Below are positions 44,386 to 53,124 of a DNA stretch of 64,000 nt, piece after piece. The DNA is from Caldalkalibacillus mannanilyticus JCM 10596. Lineage in GTDB: Bacteria; Bacillota; Bacilli; Caldalkalibacillales; JCM-10596. Positions within the stretch are counted from its first letter, which is position 1; each line of letters begins with the position of its first letter. The translations under genes and the position numbers were made by a program. The notes beneath the pieces were generated by a model, which saw only the letters and a list, made by a program, of their open reading frames with translations, ran no database searches and was not told the origin of the DNA. The stretch is from the NCBI RefSeq assembly GCF_000615945.1, contig NZ_BAMO01000010.1, positions 1 through 64,000 of the forward strand, written 5' to 3'.

Positions 44386-44613
44386 TCACATGGAATTCTT
44401 TAAGGAGTTTAAGAAAAGCATTAAGTGTTTGCGTTGCTCTGGAGTTAAATCAACAGCTACGTCAACTAAGCGTTGTACTTCCTCAGGAAGTTCCCCTAAT
44501 TGTGCCTGCTTTTGCACTCCTAGTTCATTAATAACCTGTTCCAGAAGCTCTTTCACTTCATCAAGCTGTTTGAAGGCTTCAATCAGCTTTTTCTCAGGTG
44601 AGGAGTTATTCAT
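44386..44613 (-). CDS. Small coiled-coil hypothetical protein (75 aa), second of a coupled pair
   Basis: A 75-residue acidic, Leu/Gln/Glu-rich protein, probably all helical (SPEKKLIEAFKQLDEVKELL). I do not recognise it. The minus-strand ATG at 44613 overlaps the stop region of the upstream small gene by 8 bases, indicating coupled translation and supporting that both are genuine. An in-frame start two codons earlier is possible. Its C-terminal half contains LTPEQRKHLMLFLNSLK, echoing LTPEELKLIKMEV in the upstream protein. Confidence 0.6.
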   Translation of the reverse strand: MNNSSPEKKLIEAFKQLDEVKELLEQVINELGVQKQAQLGELPEEVQRLVDVAVDLTPEQRKHLMLFLNSLKNSM

Positions 44614-44776
44614 TGGAATCACCAGCGTTGGGTGATTGAATTAAGGACTCTACTTCCATTTTAATGAGTTTAAGCTCTTCAGGTGTAAGTTTATGTAAAT
44701 CCTTTTTTAAGGACTCAAGTTTTAGAATTCGAAATTCTTCAATAAAACGAGGTATTGCATGAGATGAAATTGCCAT
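44606..44776 (-). CDS. Small hypothetical protein (56 aa), first of a coupled pair
   Basis: Minus-strand ATG 44776 to TAA 44606, 56 residues beginning MAISSHAIPRFIEEFRILKL and containing LHKLTPEELKLIKMEVESL. AAGGGGAA lies about 9 bases upstream of the ATG, a good ribosome site. It ends inside the start of the next small gene. Highly charged and helical; no known family recognised. The shared LTPE.. helix in both products suggests two related or interacting small proteins. Confidence 0.55.
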   Translation of the reverse strand: MAISSHAIPRFIEEFRILKLESLKKDLHKLTPEELKLIKMEVESLIQSPNAGDSNE

Positions 44777-44934
44777 TTTTATGAATTCCCCTTTGGTTCT
44801 TTTTTAAGAAGCATGTTAATATTATCATGGATGGTTTAAATTGAAAAGGGAATTTATGTTCGAATTTGTAGCCAAAATAAGGATCATGTCACAAGATGTT
44901 GAACTAGGTAAAAAATAAGGGGAGGACTAGAAGA

Positions 44935-46038
44935 ATGTCGATGTATCAAAAAAGAAGAAGTGCCTGTCTAGATCTAAGGGGAAACGAACAAAATGAGGCA
45001 ATGTTGATTACAAATCCTAAGAATATTTATTATTTAACTGGATTCTATAGTGATCCTCATGAACGCTTTCTAGGGCTTATTTGGAACAACCAGGAGTGGA
45101 CTCTTTGTGTACCGCGCTTAGATCAAAGCGCTGCGCAGCAAGCTGTAGATAAATCCATTCGTATTATTAGCTATACAGACCAGGAACCTATTCAAGAGAA
45201 GATTCCTTCATTTTTTGCTTCTAAGGATTTAACTAAGATTGCAGTAGAAAAGAGCTTCATATCCTATGAGCGAGTTCAGTGGCTAATCGAAGCTTTTAAA
45301 CAGATACATATTGAAGATATGACCCCTACCTTGGATCAGTTGAGAATGAGCAAGACAAAAGATGAGTTTGCCATATTAAAGCGTGCTGGTGAGAAAACAG
45401 ACCAAATTTTAAAAGCAGCCCTTTCTCTGTTTAGTACGTCCATGACGGAGTTGGATTTAGTTGCCGAGATTGAGTACCAAGCGAAAAAAATGGGGGCAGA
45501 TGGAATGTCTTTTGGAACGACTGTTTTAGGTCAAGAAAAATCTGCTTTGCCACACGGTCATTCTGCCTCGAAAAAGCTTGAAAAAGGGACTTTGCTCATT
45601 GATTTTGGCATTACTTTAGATGGCTATTGCTCTGATATGACTCGCACATTTCATATTGGACCTTGGGAGCCGAAGATGAAAAAGATTTATGAAACGGTTC
45701 TTAGAGCAGAACAAACGGCTATTAAATCAGCAGCAGAAGGTGTTTCTTTTGGAGAGCTCGATTCGATTGCTAGACAAATTATTGCGGATGAAGGCTATGG
45801 AGAGTATTTTATTCATCGTTTAGGTCATGGGCTAGGGCTAGAAATTCATGAATCTCCTTCCATTCATGGCTTAAATAATGAGCGGATCAGTGAAGGAATG
45901 GTATTTACCATAGAGCCTGGAATCTATGTTCCAGGATTAGGTGGGGTACGTATTGAGGATGCTGTTTTCATAGAGGCGTCTAAGGCGATCTCCCTTACTC
46001 AGTTTCCAACTTCTGTGGATGAGATGGTGATTGGCTAA
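44935..46038 (+). CDS. M24-family Xaa-Pro aminopeptidase/dipeptidase
   Basis: A 367-residue metallopeptidase of the pita-bread fold that cleaves X-Pro bonds. After an N-terminal creatinase-type domain (about 1-135), the catalytic domain shows LLIDFGITLDGYCSDMTRTF (Asp ligands near residues 222 and 233), HRLGHGLGLEIHESP (His near 300), FTIEPGIYVPG (Glu near 328) and GGVRIED (Glu near 342). All five metal ligands are thus present. GGGGAGG precedes ATG 44935. It stands alone before the SASP gene. Confidence 0.9.
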   Translation: MSMYQKRRSACLDLRGNEQNEAMLITNPKNIYYLTGFYSDPHERFLGLIWNNQEWTLCVPRLDQSAAQQAVDKSIRIISYTDQEPIQEKIPSFFASKDLTKIAVEKSFISYERVQWLIEAFKQIHIEDMTPTLDQLRMSKTKDEFAILKRAGEKTDQILKAALSLFSTSMTELDLVAEIEYQAKKMGADGMSFGTTVLGQEKSALPHGHSASKKLEKGTLLIDFGITLDGYCSDMTRTFHIGPWEPKMKKIYETVLRAEQTAIKSAAEGVSFGELDSIARQIIADEGYGEYFIHRLGHGLGLEIHESPSIHGLNNERISEGMVFTIEPGIYVPGLGGVRIEDAVFIEASKAISLTQFPTSVDEMVIG

Positions 46039-46079
46039 AGTTACACTCTTCCTTTTCCATCAATTTCTGATCAAATAGA

Positions 46080-46110
46080 TGAATGGATTCACCTCTTTTA
46101 TCACACTATA
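46080..46110 (+). promoter_or_regulatory. Sigma-G-type promoter of the SASP gene
   Basis: TGAATG (46080-46085), 18 bases and CACTATA (46104-46110) resemble the forespore sigma-G pattern (TGAATA and CATnnTA, quoted from general knowledge), about 30 bases before the ATG. The expected class for a SASP gene. Confidence 0.5.
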
Positions 46111-46141
46111 ATAGTACATCAGGTAGAGGAGGTGAAAAAAC

Positions 46142-46351
46142 ATGGCTAGAAACAATAACAGCAACCAACTATTAGTACCTGGGGTTCAACAAGCACTTGA
46201 TCAAATGAAGTATGAAATCGCTTCTGAGTTTGGTGTGAATCTTGGACCAGACACAACTTCTCGAGCTAACGGTTCTGTTGGAGGAGAAATTACAAAGCGT
46301 TTAGTTCAATTAGCTGAACAACAGTTAGGTGGACAATTTCCTCAACAATAA
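46142..46351 (+). CDS. Alpha/beta-type small acid-soluble spore protein
   Basis: A 69-residue DNA-coating protein made in the forespore that protects spore DNA and is degraded at germination. The family marks are [15 protein letters not shown], which contains the GPR protease site (near residues 24-30), and the second conserved block [27 protein letters not shown] precedes the ATG. It follows thiI in order, like B. subtilis sspA, and has a sigma-G-like promoter and a strong terminator. Confidence 0.95.
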   Translation: MARNNNSNQLLVPGVQQALDQMKYEIASEFGVNLGPDTTSRANGSVGGEITKRLVQLAEQQLGGQFPQQ

Positions 46352-46365
46352 TTAAATATTTGGAT

Positions 46366-46400
46366 AGAAGGGTCAGCAGATGATGCTGACCCTTTTTGTA
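46366..46400 (+). terminator. Terminator after the SASP gene
   Basis: GGGTCAGCA (46370-46378) and TGCTGACCC (46384-46392), followed by TTTTT. Confidence 0.92.
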
Positions 46401-46442
46401 TTTAGATCTCTGTTTGTATAGTTTATGTACAGTTCTGCTTTC

Positions 46443-46448
46443 TATAAT
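46443..46448 (+). promoter_or_regulatory. Candidate -10 of the sortase-adhesin operon
   Basis: TATAAT at 46443-46448 would start the transcript near 46455, before the structured leader. No good -35 is present at the right distance, so an activator or another sigma factor may be needed. Confidence 0.35.
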
Positions 46449-46454
46449 AGGAAG

Positions 46455-46557
46455 GATCAATATTATCTCGTTCTAACCGTCGGTAAGACTCCCTCCTCTA
46501 TAGGAGGGAGATAACCGCCGCTAAGAACCCGATAAGGAAGGAGGGATACCGAATCGT
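46455..46557 (+). promoter_or_regulatory. Structured leader RNA with mutually exclusive anti-Shine-Dalgarno pairing
   Basis: Three nested helices can be drawn: GTTCT 46470-46474 with AGAAC 46524-46528; CGGT 46481-46484 with ACCG 46514-46517; and CTCCCTCCT 46489-46497 with AGGAGGGAG 46502-46510. The sortase ribosome site at 46539-46546 reads AGGAGGGA, the same eight bases as the last helix's right arm. The CU-rich left arm can therefore pair either locally (ribosome site free) or with the ribosome site (translation blocked). This is how a translational riboswitch or RNA thermometer works. I do not recognise the family; ligand and regulation are unknown. Confidence 0.6.
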
Positions 46558-47310
46558 ATGAGTTGTCAGGTCGCCCCATTACATTCCCAGAAGAGGCGAA
46601 CGTCTAAGATCAGGTGGAGGATGTTTGAGTTACTATTGTTTACGATAGGTGTTGCACTTATTATCTATCCTCCGTTAGATCGTATTGTTCAAGAGCAAAA
46701 ACAGTCTGATTTACTTACACAATGGGAAACAAAACGTAATGTTAACGGTCTCTCAGATGAATCTATAAACTTCAACTTTCATCCTTACAAACTTCAAACC
46801 AATTTAGAGAATAAGTCTGTTACGCCACGTGAAGAACAAGCAGATCCCCAAGAAAAGCTTCTGATGATTGAGGGAGAAGAGGTCATGGGTACGATTACAA
46901 TAGAAAAAATTAATTTGCGTGAACCAATGTTAGCTAGGACAACAGATAAAACGCTGAAGCTGGGAGTGGGTTCTGTTGTTACAGACGTTTTCCCCGGACA
47001 TATAGGCAATTTTGTTTTAGCGGGGCATCGCAGTCGTACTTACGGTAAACAATTCAATCGTTTAGATGAAATGGAAACCGGCGATCTGATTATTCTTGAA
47101 ACACTTGATCATCATTTTGTGTACGAAGTTGTTTCCAAGTTTATTGTTGAACCAGATGGAGTGTTTGTGCTCGATCAAAATGTGAGTGGACAGGAGCTAA
47201 CGCTCATTACCTGTGAGCCTGTTAGAAATCCTACTCACAGACTGATTGTTAAAGCAAGTTTACTACAAACATCTATAGCAGATGAAATAAGAAAGGTGAA
47301 GCCATTGTGA
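46558..47310 (+). CDS. Class D-type sortase
   Basis: A 250-residue membrane-anchored transpeptidase that joins LPXTG-type proteins to the cell wall. One N-terminal membrane helix (about 22-42) leaves the catalytic domain outside. The catalytic triad is visible: His in LAGHRS (near residue 161), Cys in TLITCEPV (near 222) and Arg in NPTHRLIV (near 232). The TLxTC form and length fit class D. ATG 46558 lies 11 bases after the AGGAGGGA ribosome site, a little long. Its last bases overlap the adhesin start, so it is a dedicated sortase for that substrate. Confidence 0.9.
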   Translation: MSCQVAPLHSQKRRTSKIRWRMFELLLFTIGVALIIYPPLDRIVQEQKQSDLLTQWETKRNVNGLSDESINFNFHPYKLQTNLENKSVTPREEQADPQEKLLMIEGEEVMGTITIEKINLREPMLARTTDKTLKLGVGSVVTDVFPGHIGNFVLAGHRSRTYGKQFNRLDEMETGDLIILETLDHHFVYEVVSKFIVEPDGVFVLDQNVSGQELTLITCEPVRNPTHRLIVKASLLQTSIADEIRKVKPL

Positions 47311-50300
47311 AGAGGTATAATAAGCTAGCAATATGTGGGATGATTTTTTTACTTATTGCTCAGGCATTAGCTCCAGTAGGTGGAGTGTTTGCAAACGAAG
47401 AAGAAACAATTCAAAATCAACAAGCGGATGAAGAACTTTCAACGAATGAGGATAATGTAATACAAGGATCAAGTAATATAGCTCCAGTCAAATTGACAAA
47501 TGTGACGATGTATTATTTGGATCAGGACGGACAGACGGAAGTGGATGTTGAGAGTTCGGATGCAAAAAAACGCCTAAGTCTTGGAGAGAATGTGAAGTTT
47601 TCGTATGAATGGGATCTTCCGAATGGGCATGGTGCTATAGAAGGAGATACATTTGAATTTTATCTACCCGCTGACTTTACAGTATTTAATGATATTGGGC
47701 CTGAACCATTAGTAAGTAATGGAGGGGCTGTAGGGACTTTTATTGTTACTAAAGACGATAATAAAGTGACAATGACATTTAATCAGACAATAGAAGAACT
47801 GTCCAACATTGGTGGGAGTATTATGGTGTGGAGTGTGATTAGAGAAGAACTTACGGGGATAGTTACAGATAGAGAAATTAACTTCCCTTTAGTCGGTTCA
47901 GGAAAAATCATCCCGATTAGCCTGGTACCACGAGGTGGATCAACCATTAGCAAAAGTGGTACTCCTAATGCTCATTATAATGGTACAGAGCTGTACTGGA
48001 CGGTTGATTTGAATACTAAGCTGGACGTAATAAAAAACGCCGTGGTCACTGATGAGATTCAAGAGGGTCAGTCACTAGTTCTTGATTCAATAGAGCTTTA
48101 TCAGCTTGATGTCGATTTAGATGGGAATGTGACTGAGGGAAATTTAGTGACTGGAGAGTTTACAGAATCTGATGGAAAGCTATTGGTGACTCTTGGAGAC
48201 ATAGATTCCGCTTATCGTCTAAAGTATACAACCCAGATTACTACTGAATGGGAAGGAAATAAAGTATTCAATAACCAAGCAATGATCACTGGTGAAGGTG
48301 TTGAGCAGACGGCTAAAGCCAGTATTTCAGTAAGTCGTGGCGAAATGTTAAACAAAAGGAATCTTGATTACAATTCCACGACACAAACCGTTACTTGGGA
48401 GATTCAATATAATTACAGCGGGAAGAAGCTTTCTCAGAATGAAGCTGTTTTTAAGGATTTCTTCAGTACAGCCAGTGAGTTGGATCTGGTTCTAGACCTT
48501 GATTCATTTGTTGTCACAAAAGTGACACTGGATGCTAACGGCGAGGAAAGTGCTGAAGTACCTGTCGACCCATCGAATTATACTGTATTACCTGAGGTCG
48601 ATTCTGAAGGGAATGACGTTGGATTTTCATTCAAATTCACTAACGATATTGATCAACCGTATAAAATTGTGTATCAAACCAAAGCAAAAGGCCGAGTTTT
48701 CGAGGGAACAACGGTAACAAACTCTGTAGAAGCAGATCATGTTGAGAAAAGAGCCCAACAATGGATTGCTCAGCAAATCTTGAATAAAAGGCATTCCAAC
48801 GTGAATTATGCTGATAAAACGATTGTTTGGCATATTACATTAAACGGGGACCAGTTTCCTATGAAGCAAGTTGTAATAAGAGATATTTTTGCTAATGAAG
48901 GGCTTACTCTTCTTCCAGATACTCTTACAGTTACGGGTAATGTCGATTATTCAGTAGATATTTCTTCGGGGAATGGTTTTGTTCTTACTTTTAATGAGGA
49001 AATCAAGGATACGTATACCGTTTCTTACAAGACCACATTTGATCATGCTGCTAAAGCAGATGCTGATCTTGGATTTGTGAATAGGGCAACATTAGAATGG
49101 GTGGATACTGAGGATCTAGAACATTCTAAATCAGTAACAAATACCTTTAATCCAGATTCCTACACTTGGCAAAATGGTTTTAAATATGGTTCATACAATG
49201 CCAAGACAAAGGAAATCACTTGGAGCATAAGTGTGAACTACAATCTAAATGAGATAAATCAGGCAACAATTGAAGATTATCTCGAACAAGGTCAGCAACT
49301 TGTTCCCGGTTCATTGAAAATTCATCATCTGGAGCTGACAGGAGAAGCTAATGGCATTAATGTAGGTGACGAGGTTTTAGAAAATACGTACTCAATTGAT
49401 GAAAGCATAGTAGACAGTCAGGGAAATCCAGGGTTTAAGATTGAATTAGGAACTATTAATACAGCTTATTGGGTTACTTATAAAACAACGCTTGATGCTA
49501 CACTTATTGATGAACACTATTCGAACACAGCGACGTTATATAATGGAGAACAAGTTATCACACGCTTGATTGCTAGTGTCTCTATTCAGCATGGAACAGA
49601 GTACACATATAAAAAAGGAAATCAAAATGGTCTTAAGATCGATTGGACAATTTGGATTAACCGCGGACAATCCCTCGTTCCAGCTGGAGGAAAAATTCTT
49701 GATACACCAAGCCAAAATCAAATTGTGTTAGAAGAAACGATCCGTATCTACGGGACAACAGTAGATGAAGATGGAAATGTAATGAAAGATAGCAGCAATG
49801 AATTAGTGCTCAACGAAGACTATTCCTTGCAATTTAAAAAGAATGCAGATGAGCAGTCAGTCTTTGAAATTGTTTTCGTAGATTCGTTCGATTCTGCTTA
49901 TGTTTTGGAGTATCAAACATTTATTAATGCCAAACATGGTGATAGTGTTGACAATACAGTTACGTTTGAAGGACAAGGAATTGCAACAGAAAAGATGGAA
50001 TCGAAGGATTCCTTCCAAGTTCGACTATCTGGGGGTTCTGGAACAGGGAGCGGTGAATTTGGGAGTTTGATCGTAACTAAAGTGGATGCCAACGATGGGT
50101 CTAAAAAGCTAGAGGGAGCGACTTTCTCTTTGTATTTCAAATCGAGCGGAAAGCTTATCAGAACGTTAACAACGGGAGCCGATGGTCAGGTTACTTTCGA
50201 AAATCTATTGTATACAGATTATATACTAAAGGAAGATTCAGCTCCGGAAGGATATGCACTTAACATTAATAACGCTCAAGAAGTGAAGATTACACCTAGT

Positions 50301-50765
50301 GAACCAACAGAAATTACGATTAAAAATGTTCGGAAAAATACGGGAGGTGGCGGTGGAGGTTCAAGTCCAAATCCACCAACTCATACAGTAGATCCTGGAT
50401 CTGATCAGAGTGGTGAACCAAAAGAGTCAGAAAAGAAACCAACAGAGAAGCCAACAGAAACAGAGAAACCTACAACGAATGAAGAAGAGGAGCAGATTGA
50501 AATAGATACTGGACTTCCTCTGGATACCTTAGATTCTGAACCCTCTACAGAGGAGGATGAACATGAAGCGGGGAACCAAAAGAAGACTGAGAATCCTGTT
50601 TCTAAGGTAGGTGGGGATGCTCCTTCTACGCCTTCTCAGGGGACTTTACCACAGACTGGAGAATCAGCCCCGTTTGCTCAATGGATTGGATTTTTATTAT
50701 GTATCTTTGTGATATTAAATAGATTAGTAAACAAAGTGAAAAATCAATCTATCGGTGCTAATTAG
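47307..50765 (+). CDS. LPXTG-anchored multi-domain surface adhesin
   Basis: A 1152-residue wall-anchored protein. A signal peptide (about 1-29, GGVFAN) leads into an Ig-like adhesin domain. About five further repeats of 130-150 residues follow, each of the collagen-binding/SdrC-type fold and recognisable by a T/I-x-W start (LYWTVDLN, VTWEIQYN, IVWHITLN, ITWSISVN, IDWTIWIN). One Cna-B domain (about 905-1010, with GSLIVTKVDANDGSKKLEG and DYILKEDSAPEGY) should form an isopeptide bond. A Gly/Pro/Thr/Glu-rich wall spacer, LPQTG (1114-1118), a membrane helix and a basic tail end the protein. The GTG start overlaps the sortase stop. The ligand is unknown. Confidence 0.9.
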   Translation: MKRYNKLAICGMIFLLIAQALAPVGGVFANEEETIQNQQADEELSTNEDNVIQGSSNIAPVKLTNVTMYYLDQDGQTEVDVESSDAKKRLSLGENVKFSYEWDLPNGHGAIEGDTFEFYLPADFTVFNDIGPEPLVSNGGAVGTFIVTKDDNKVTMTFNQTIEELSNIGGSIMVWSVIREELTGIVTDREINFPLVGSGKIIPISLVPRGGSTISKSGTPNAHYNGTELYWTVDLNTKLDVIKNAVVTDEIQEGQSLVLDSIELYQLDVDLDGNVTEGNLVTGEFTESDGKLLVTLGDIDSAYRLKYTTQITTEWEGNKVFNNQAMITGEGVEQTAKASISVSRGEMLNKRNLDYNSTTQTVTWEIQYNYSGKKLSQNEAVFKDFFSTASELDLVLDLDSFVVTKVTLDANGEESAEVPVDPSNYTVLPEVDSEGNDVGFSFKFTNDIDQPYKIVYQTKAKGRVFEGTTVTNSVEADHVEKRAQQWIAQQILNKRHSNVNYADKTIVWHITLNGDQFPMKQVVIRDIFANEGLTLLPDTLTVTGNVDYSVDISSGNGFVLTFNEEIKDTYTVSYKTTFDHAAKADADLGFVNRATLEWVDTEDLEHSKSVTNTFNPDSYTWQNGFKYGSYNAKTKEITWSISVNYNLNEINQATIEDYLEQGQQLVPGSLKIHHLELTGEANGINVGDEVLENTYSIDESIVDSQGNPGFKIELGTINTAYWVTYKTTLDATLIDEHYSNTATLYNGEQVITRLIASVSIQHGTEYTYKKGNQNGLKIDWTIWINRGQSLVPAGGKILDTPSQNQIVLEETIRIYGTTVDEDGNVMKDSSNELVLNEDYSLQFKKNADEQSVFEIVFVDSFDSAYVLEYQTFINAKHGDSVDNTVTFEGQGIATEKMESKDSFQVRLSGGSGTGSGEFGSLIVTKVDANDGSKKLEGATFSLYFKSSGKLIRTLTTGADGQVTFENLLYTDYILKEDSAPEGYALNINNAQEVKITPSEPTEITIKNVRKNTGGGGGGSSPNPPTHTVDPGSDQSGEPKESEKKPTEKPTETEKPTTNEEEEQIEIDTGLPLDTLDSEPSTEEDEHEAGNQKKTENPVSKVGGDAPSTPSQGTLPQTGESAPFAQWIGFLLCIFVILNRLVNKVKNQSIGAN

Positions 50766-50777
50766 ATCATTAAATTG

Positions 50778-50818
50778 AAAGCGACTGTTAAATAAGACAG
50801 TCGCTTTTCCCTTTTTTT
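50778..50818 (+). terminator. Terminator after the adhesin gene
   Basis: AAAGCGACTGT (50778-50788) and ACAGTCGCTTT (50797-50807), followed by a T-rich stretch. Confidence 0.88.
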
Positions 50819-50999
50819 AACTTATTAGGACGTCTATGATGATTGAAATCGATAGAAAATTTGAAATTTTTTATTTAAAACAAATGATCTGACCATTCCT
50901 CCTTAAAATTTGATATAATAGAAAGTGATTTTTTTTCCATGCTCAAGATTGTATGGTGTAACGTCTTAGTCTGACAACAACTTATTTTGGAGGGGAAAA

Positions 51000-52030
51000 A
51001 TGAAAAGGGTTACTTTGTATTGTATTGTTTTTATCAGTTTAGTCGTTTGGGGATCAACGGGGAGTGTTTTTGCAGCAGAATCTACTGAAGCGGAAGAGAG
51101 TGTGGATGCCAATGAGATTTATCCTGATGTATCCGTAAATCATTGGGTTTATGAGGACTTACTAAGCTTTATTGATGCGGGAGTGGTTGTTCGAACTTCG
51201 ATCAATACTTCGAACCGCATCGGGCGATACGGCGAGGAGATCTTGTTCGTTATATACTGAGGGCAAAAGGGATCGATGCACCCGAGCTTTTACCTCACAC
51301 AGGTCCTCGATTTACGGATGTACCTAGAGATCTTGATACATACCATTATATTGAAGCGGCATATAGTATGGCAATCACCAATGGAGTCGGGAAAAAAACG
51401 TTTAAGCCATTAGGTCCAGCAACTAGAGAGGAATCAATAGCCATGATTATTCGTGCTATGGGTTTAGAGGATGAAGCGAAAAATTTCAATCGAATGAATG
51501 CCACATTAGCTGAATTTGTAGATGCAAATCAAATTTCAAATGATTTTAAACGCATTGTTGCTTATGCGGTTGATCAGAATATGGTTCAAGGAACGGTAAA
51601 GAATGGAAAAATATTTATAGACCCCAAGAGTTATACGACTCGTGCTCAGTCTGTTTCTATGATCTCTCGATTTATTCTACCTGAAGTAGAAGGCTTAGAA
51701 ACGGCTACAGTAGATCAAGTAACTGTAAAATATCATAAAGTGATATCGGTCGATGCTTCTGCCTATTCCAGTGAACAATCAAACTTGAGTAATTATACTT
51801 CCCTTGGTTTGTTAGTTAGACATGGAATTGTCGCGGTGGACCCCAATGTGATTCCCTACGGTACCCATTTATACATAGAGGGTTATGGGTACGGTGTTGC
51901 TGGTGACACAGGAGGAGCGATGAATGGAAATAAGATTGACCTTGCTTTCCCAACAGTGAAGGAAGCGCTACAATATGGACGCAAATCAAATGTGAAGGTA
52001 TATATATTGGATAATCGAGAGGCGTTTTAG
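51000..52030 (+). pseudogene. Secreted SLH-domain plus 3D-domain protein, frameshifted
   Basis: A signal peptide (about 1-25, GSVFAAES) is followed by S-layer-homology repeats (YPDVSVNHWVYEDLLSFIDAG; FTDVPRDLDTYHYIEAA with ITNGVGKKTFKP) and a C-terminal 3D domain (AVDPNVIPYGTHLYIEGYG, AGDTGGAMNGNKIDLAF) of the kind found in lytic transglycosylases such as MltA and Rpf/YuiC. The first frame ends at 51260 with nonsense from about 51190. From 51194 another frame reads NFDQYFEPHRAIRRGDLVRY, a normal SLH sequence, and continues to 52030. One base near 51188-51193 restores 343 residues. GGAGGGG precedes ATG 51000. Probably a wall-bound peptidoglycan enzyme. Confidence 0.82.
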
Positions 52031-52138
52031 ATCCAAAGTTTTTCGAAAAAAGTTTATTCAATAAAAAAGTTAAAACTGGATTTTTTCTCCAACCTCATAT
52101 AAGATAGACAGAGAATATATTTAGTGAGGGGAGTCATC

Positions 52139-53110
52139 ATGAATACGAAGAGATGGATTGCCATTGTTATTTTTGTGGTTTTACTTATTGCTAGTTCTGT
52201 TAGCAATGTTCAACAAACAAGCCGATTAGGTGGGCTTTCAATGGATCAAGAGCTTAGAACGACTGTGTATAAAAAAGGAGGCTTTGATCAAATCGCTTTA
52301 TTGGAGGTTGAAGGAATCATTATGGATCTAACCACGAATAATGTATTTTCTTCAGTAGGATACGATCATCGTCTTTTTTTGAAACAGCTACAACATGCTT
52401 TTGAAGATGAATCAATCAAAGGGATTGTCTTACGAGTTAACTCTCCAGGAGGGGGAGTAGTGGAGAGTGATGAGATTTTTCATACGATCACGAAGTTAAA
52501 AAAGGAGCATGATAAGCCGATCGTTGCTTACATGGCGAACACGGCTGCATCAGGAGGGTATTATATTTCAGCCCCAGCCGATCATATCATGGCGAATCGC
52601 TCGACTATTACAGGTTCTATTGGGGTTATTATGCAAAATTTCAATATAAAAGAACTTGCTGATGAGTGGGGGATCAAGGCACAGACCTTTAAAAGTGGTC
52701 CGCATAAAGACATTATGTCTCCTTTTAAGAATATGACGGAAGAAGAAGCACAGATCTTGCAGACACTAACAGATGAAATGTATCAGAATTTTGTTCAGGT
52801 CATCGTTGATGGTCGAGGAATGGATAAGACGAAGGTACTCGAATTAGCAGATGGTCGAATTTATTCTGGGCAACAAGCTCAAGAATTAGGTCTTGTAGAT
52901 AGTATCGGCTTTTTGGAGAACGCCTTTGAAAAGACGGCTGAATTAGCGCAAATCGAAGATCCAACCGTGGTTGAATATAAAAAAGCAGGACTCTCCTTTT
53001 TTGGACCGTTATATCAGAGTTTAGCTAAGGGACCTTCAGATTTCTTAAGCTTACGTGAGTTACTGTATCAGCAAGAAACTCCCTCCATGATGTACTTATA
53101 TACGTGGTAA
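52139..53110 (+). CDS. sppA: Signal peptide peptidase SppA
   Basis: A 323-residue membrane-bound serine protease that degrades leftover signal peptides. One N-terminal membrane helix (about 6-24) is followed by the S49 domain. VLRVNSPGGGVVESDEI is near residue 97, the nucleophile Ser is in ANTAASGGYYISAPAD (near 140), and the general-base Lys is in FKSGPHKDIMSP (near 190). The frame opens at GTG 52124, which lies inside the GAGGGGAG ribosome site; ATG 52139 is the start. It heads the sppA-yteJ-ytfI-gerW run seen in B. subtilis. Confidence 0.93.
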   Translation: MNTKRWIAIVIFVVLLIASSVSNVQQTSRLGGLSMDQELRTTVYKKGGFDQIALLEVEGIIMDLTTNNVFSSVGYDHRLFLKQLQHAFEDESIKGIVLRVNSPGGGVVESDEIFHTITKLKKEHDKPIVAYMANTAASGGYYISAPADHIMANRSTITGSIGVIMQNFNIKELADEWGIKAQTFKSGPHKDIMSPFKNMTEEEAQILQTLTDEMYQNFVQVIVDGRGMDKTKVLELADGRIYSGQQAQELGLVDSIGFLENAFEKTAELAQIEDPTVVEYKKAGLSFFGPLYQSLAKGPSDFLSLRELLYQQETPSMMYLYTW

Positions 53111-53124
53111 GGGGGATTGAATAC

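Noticed and set aside
46470-46546. preQ1-II or c-di-GMP riboswitch
   Set aside because: The string ATAACCGCC recalls part of preQ1-II, but the rest of that fold is missing, and the conserved c-di-GMP aptamer blocks are absent.
46455-46557. Remnant end of an IS200/IS605-type element
   Set aside because: A strong palindrome could mark an element end, but no transposase or TnpB remnant, target site or second end is seen, and the pairing with the ribosome site explains it better.
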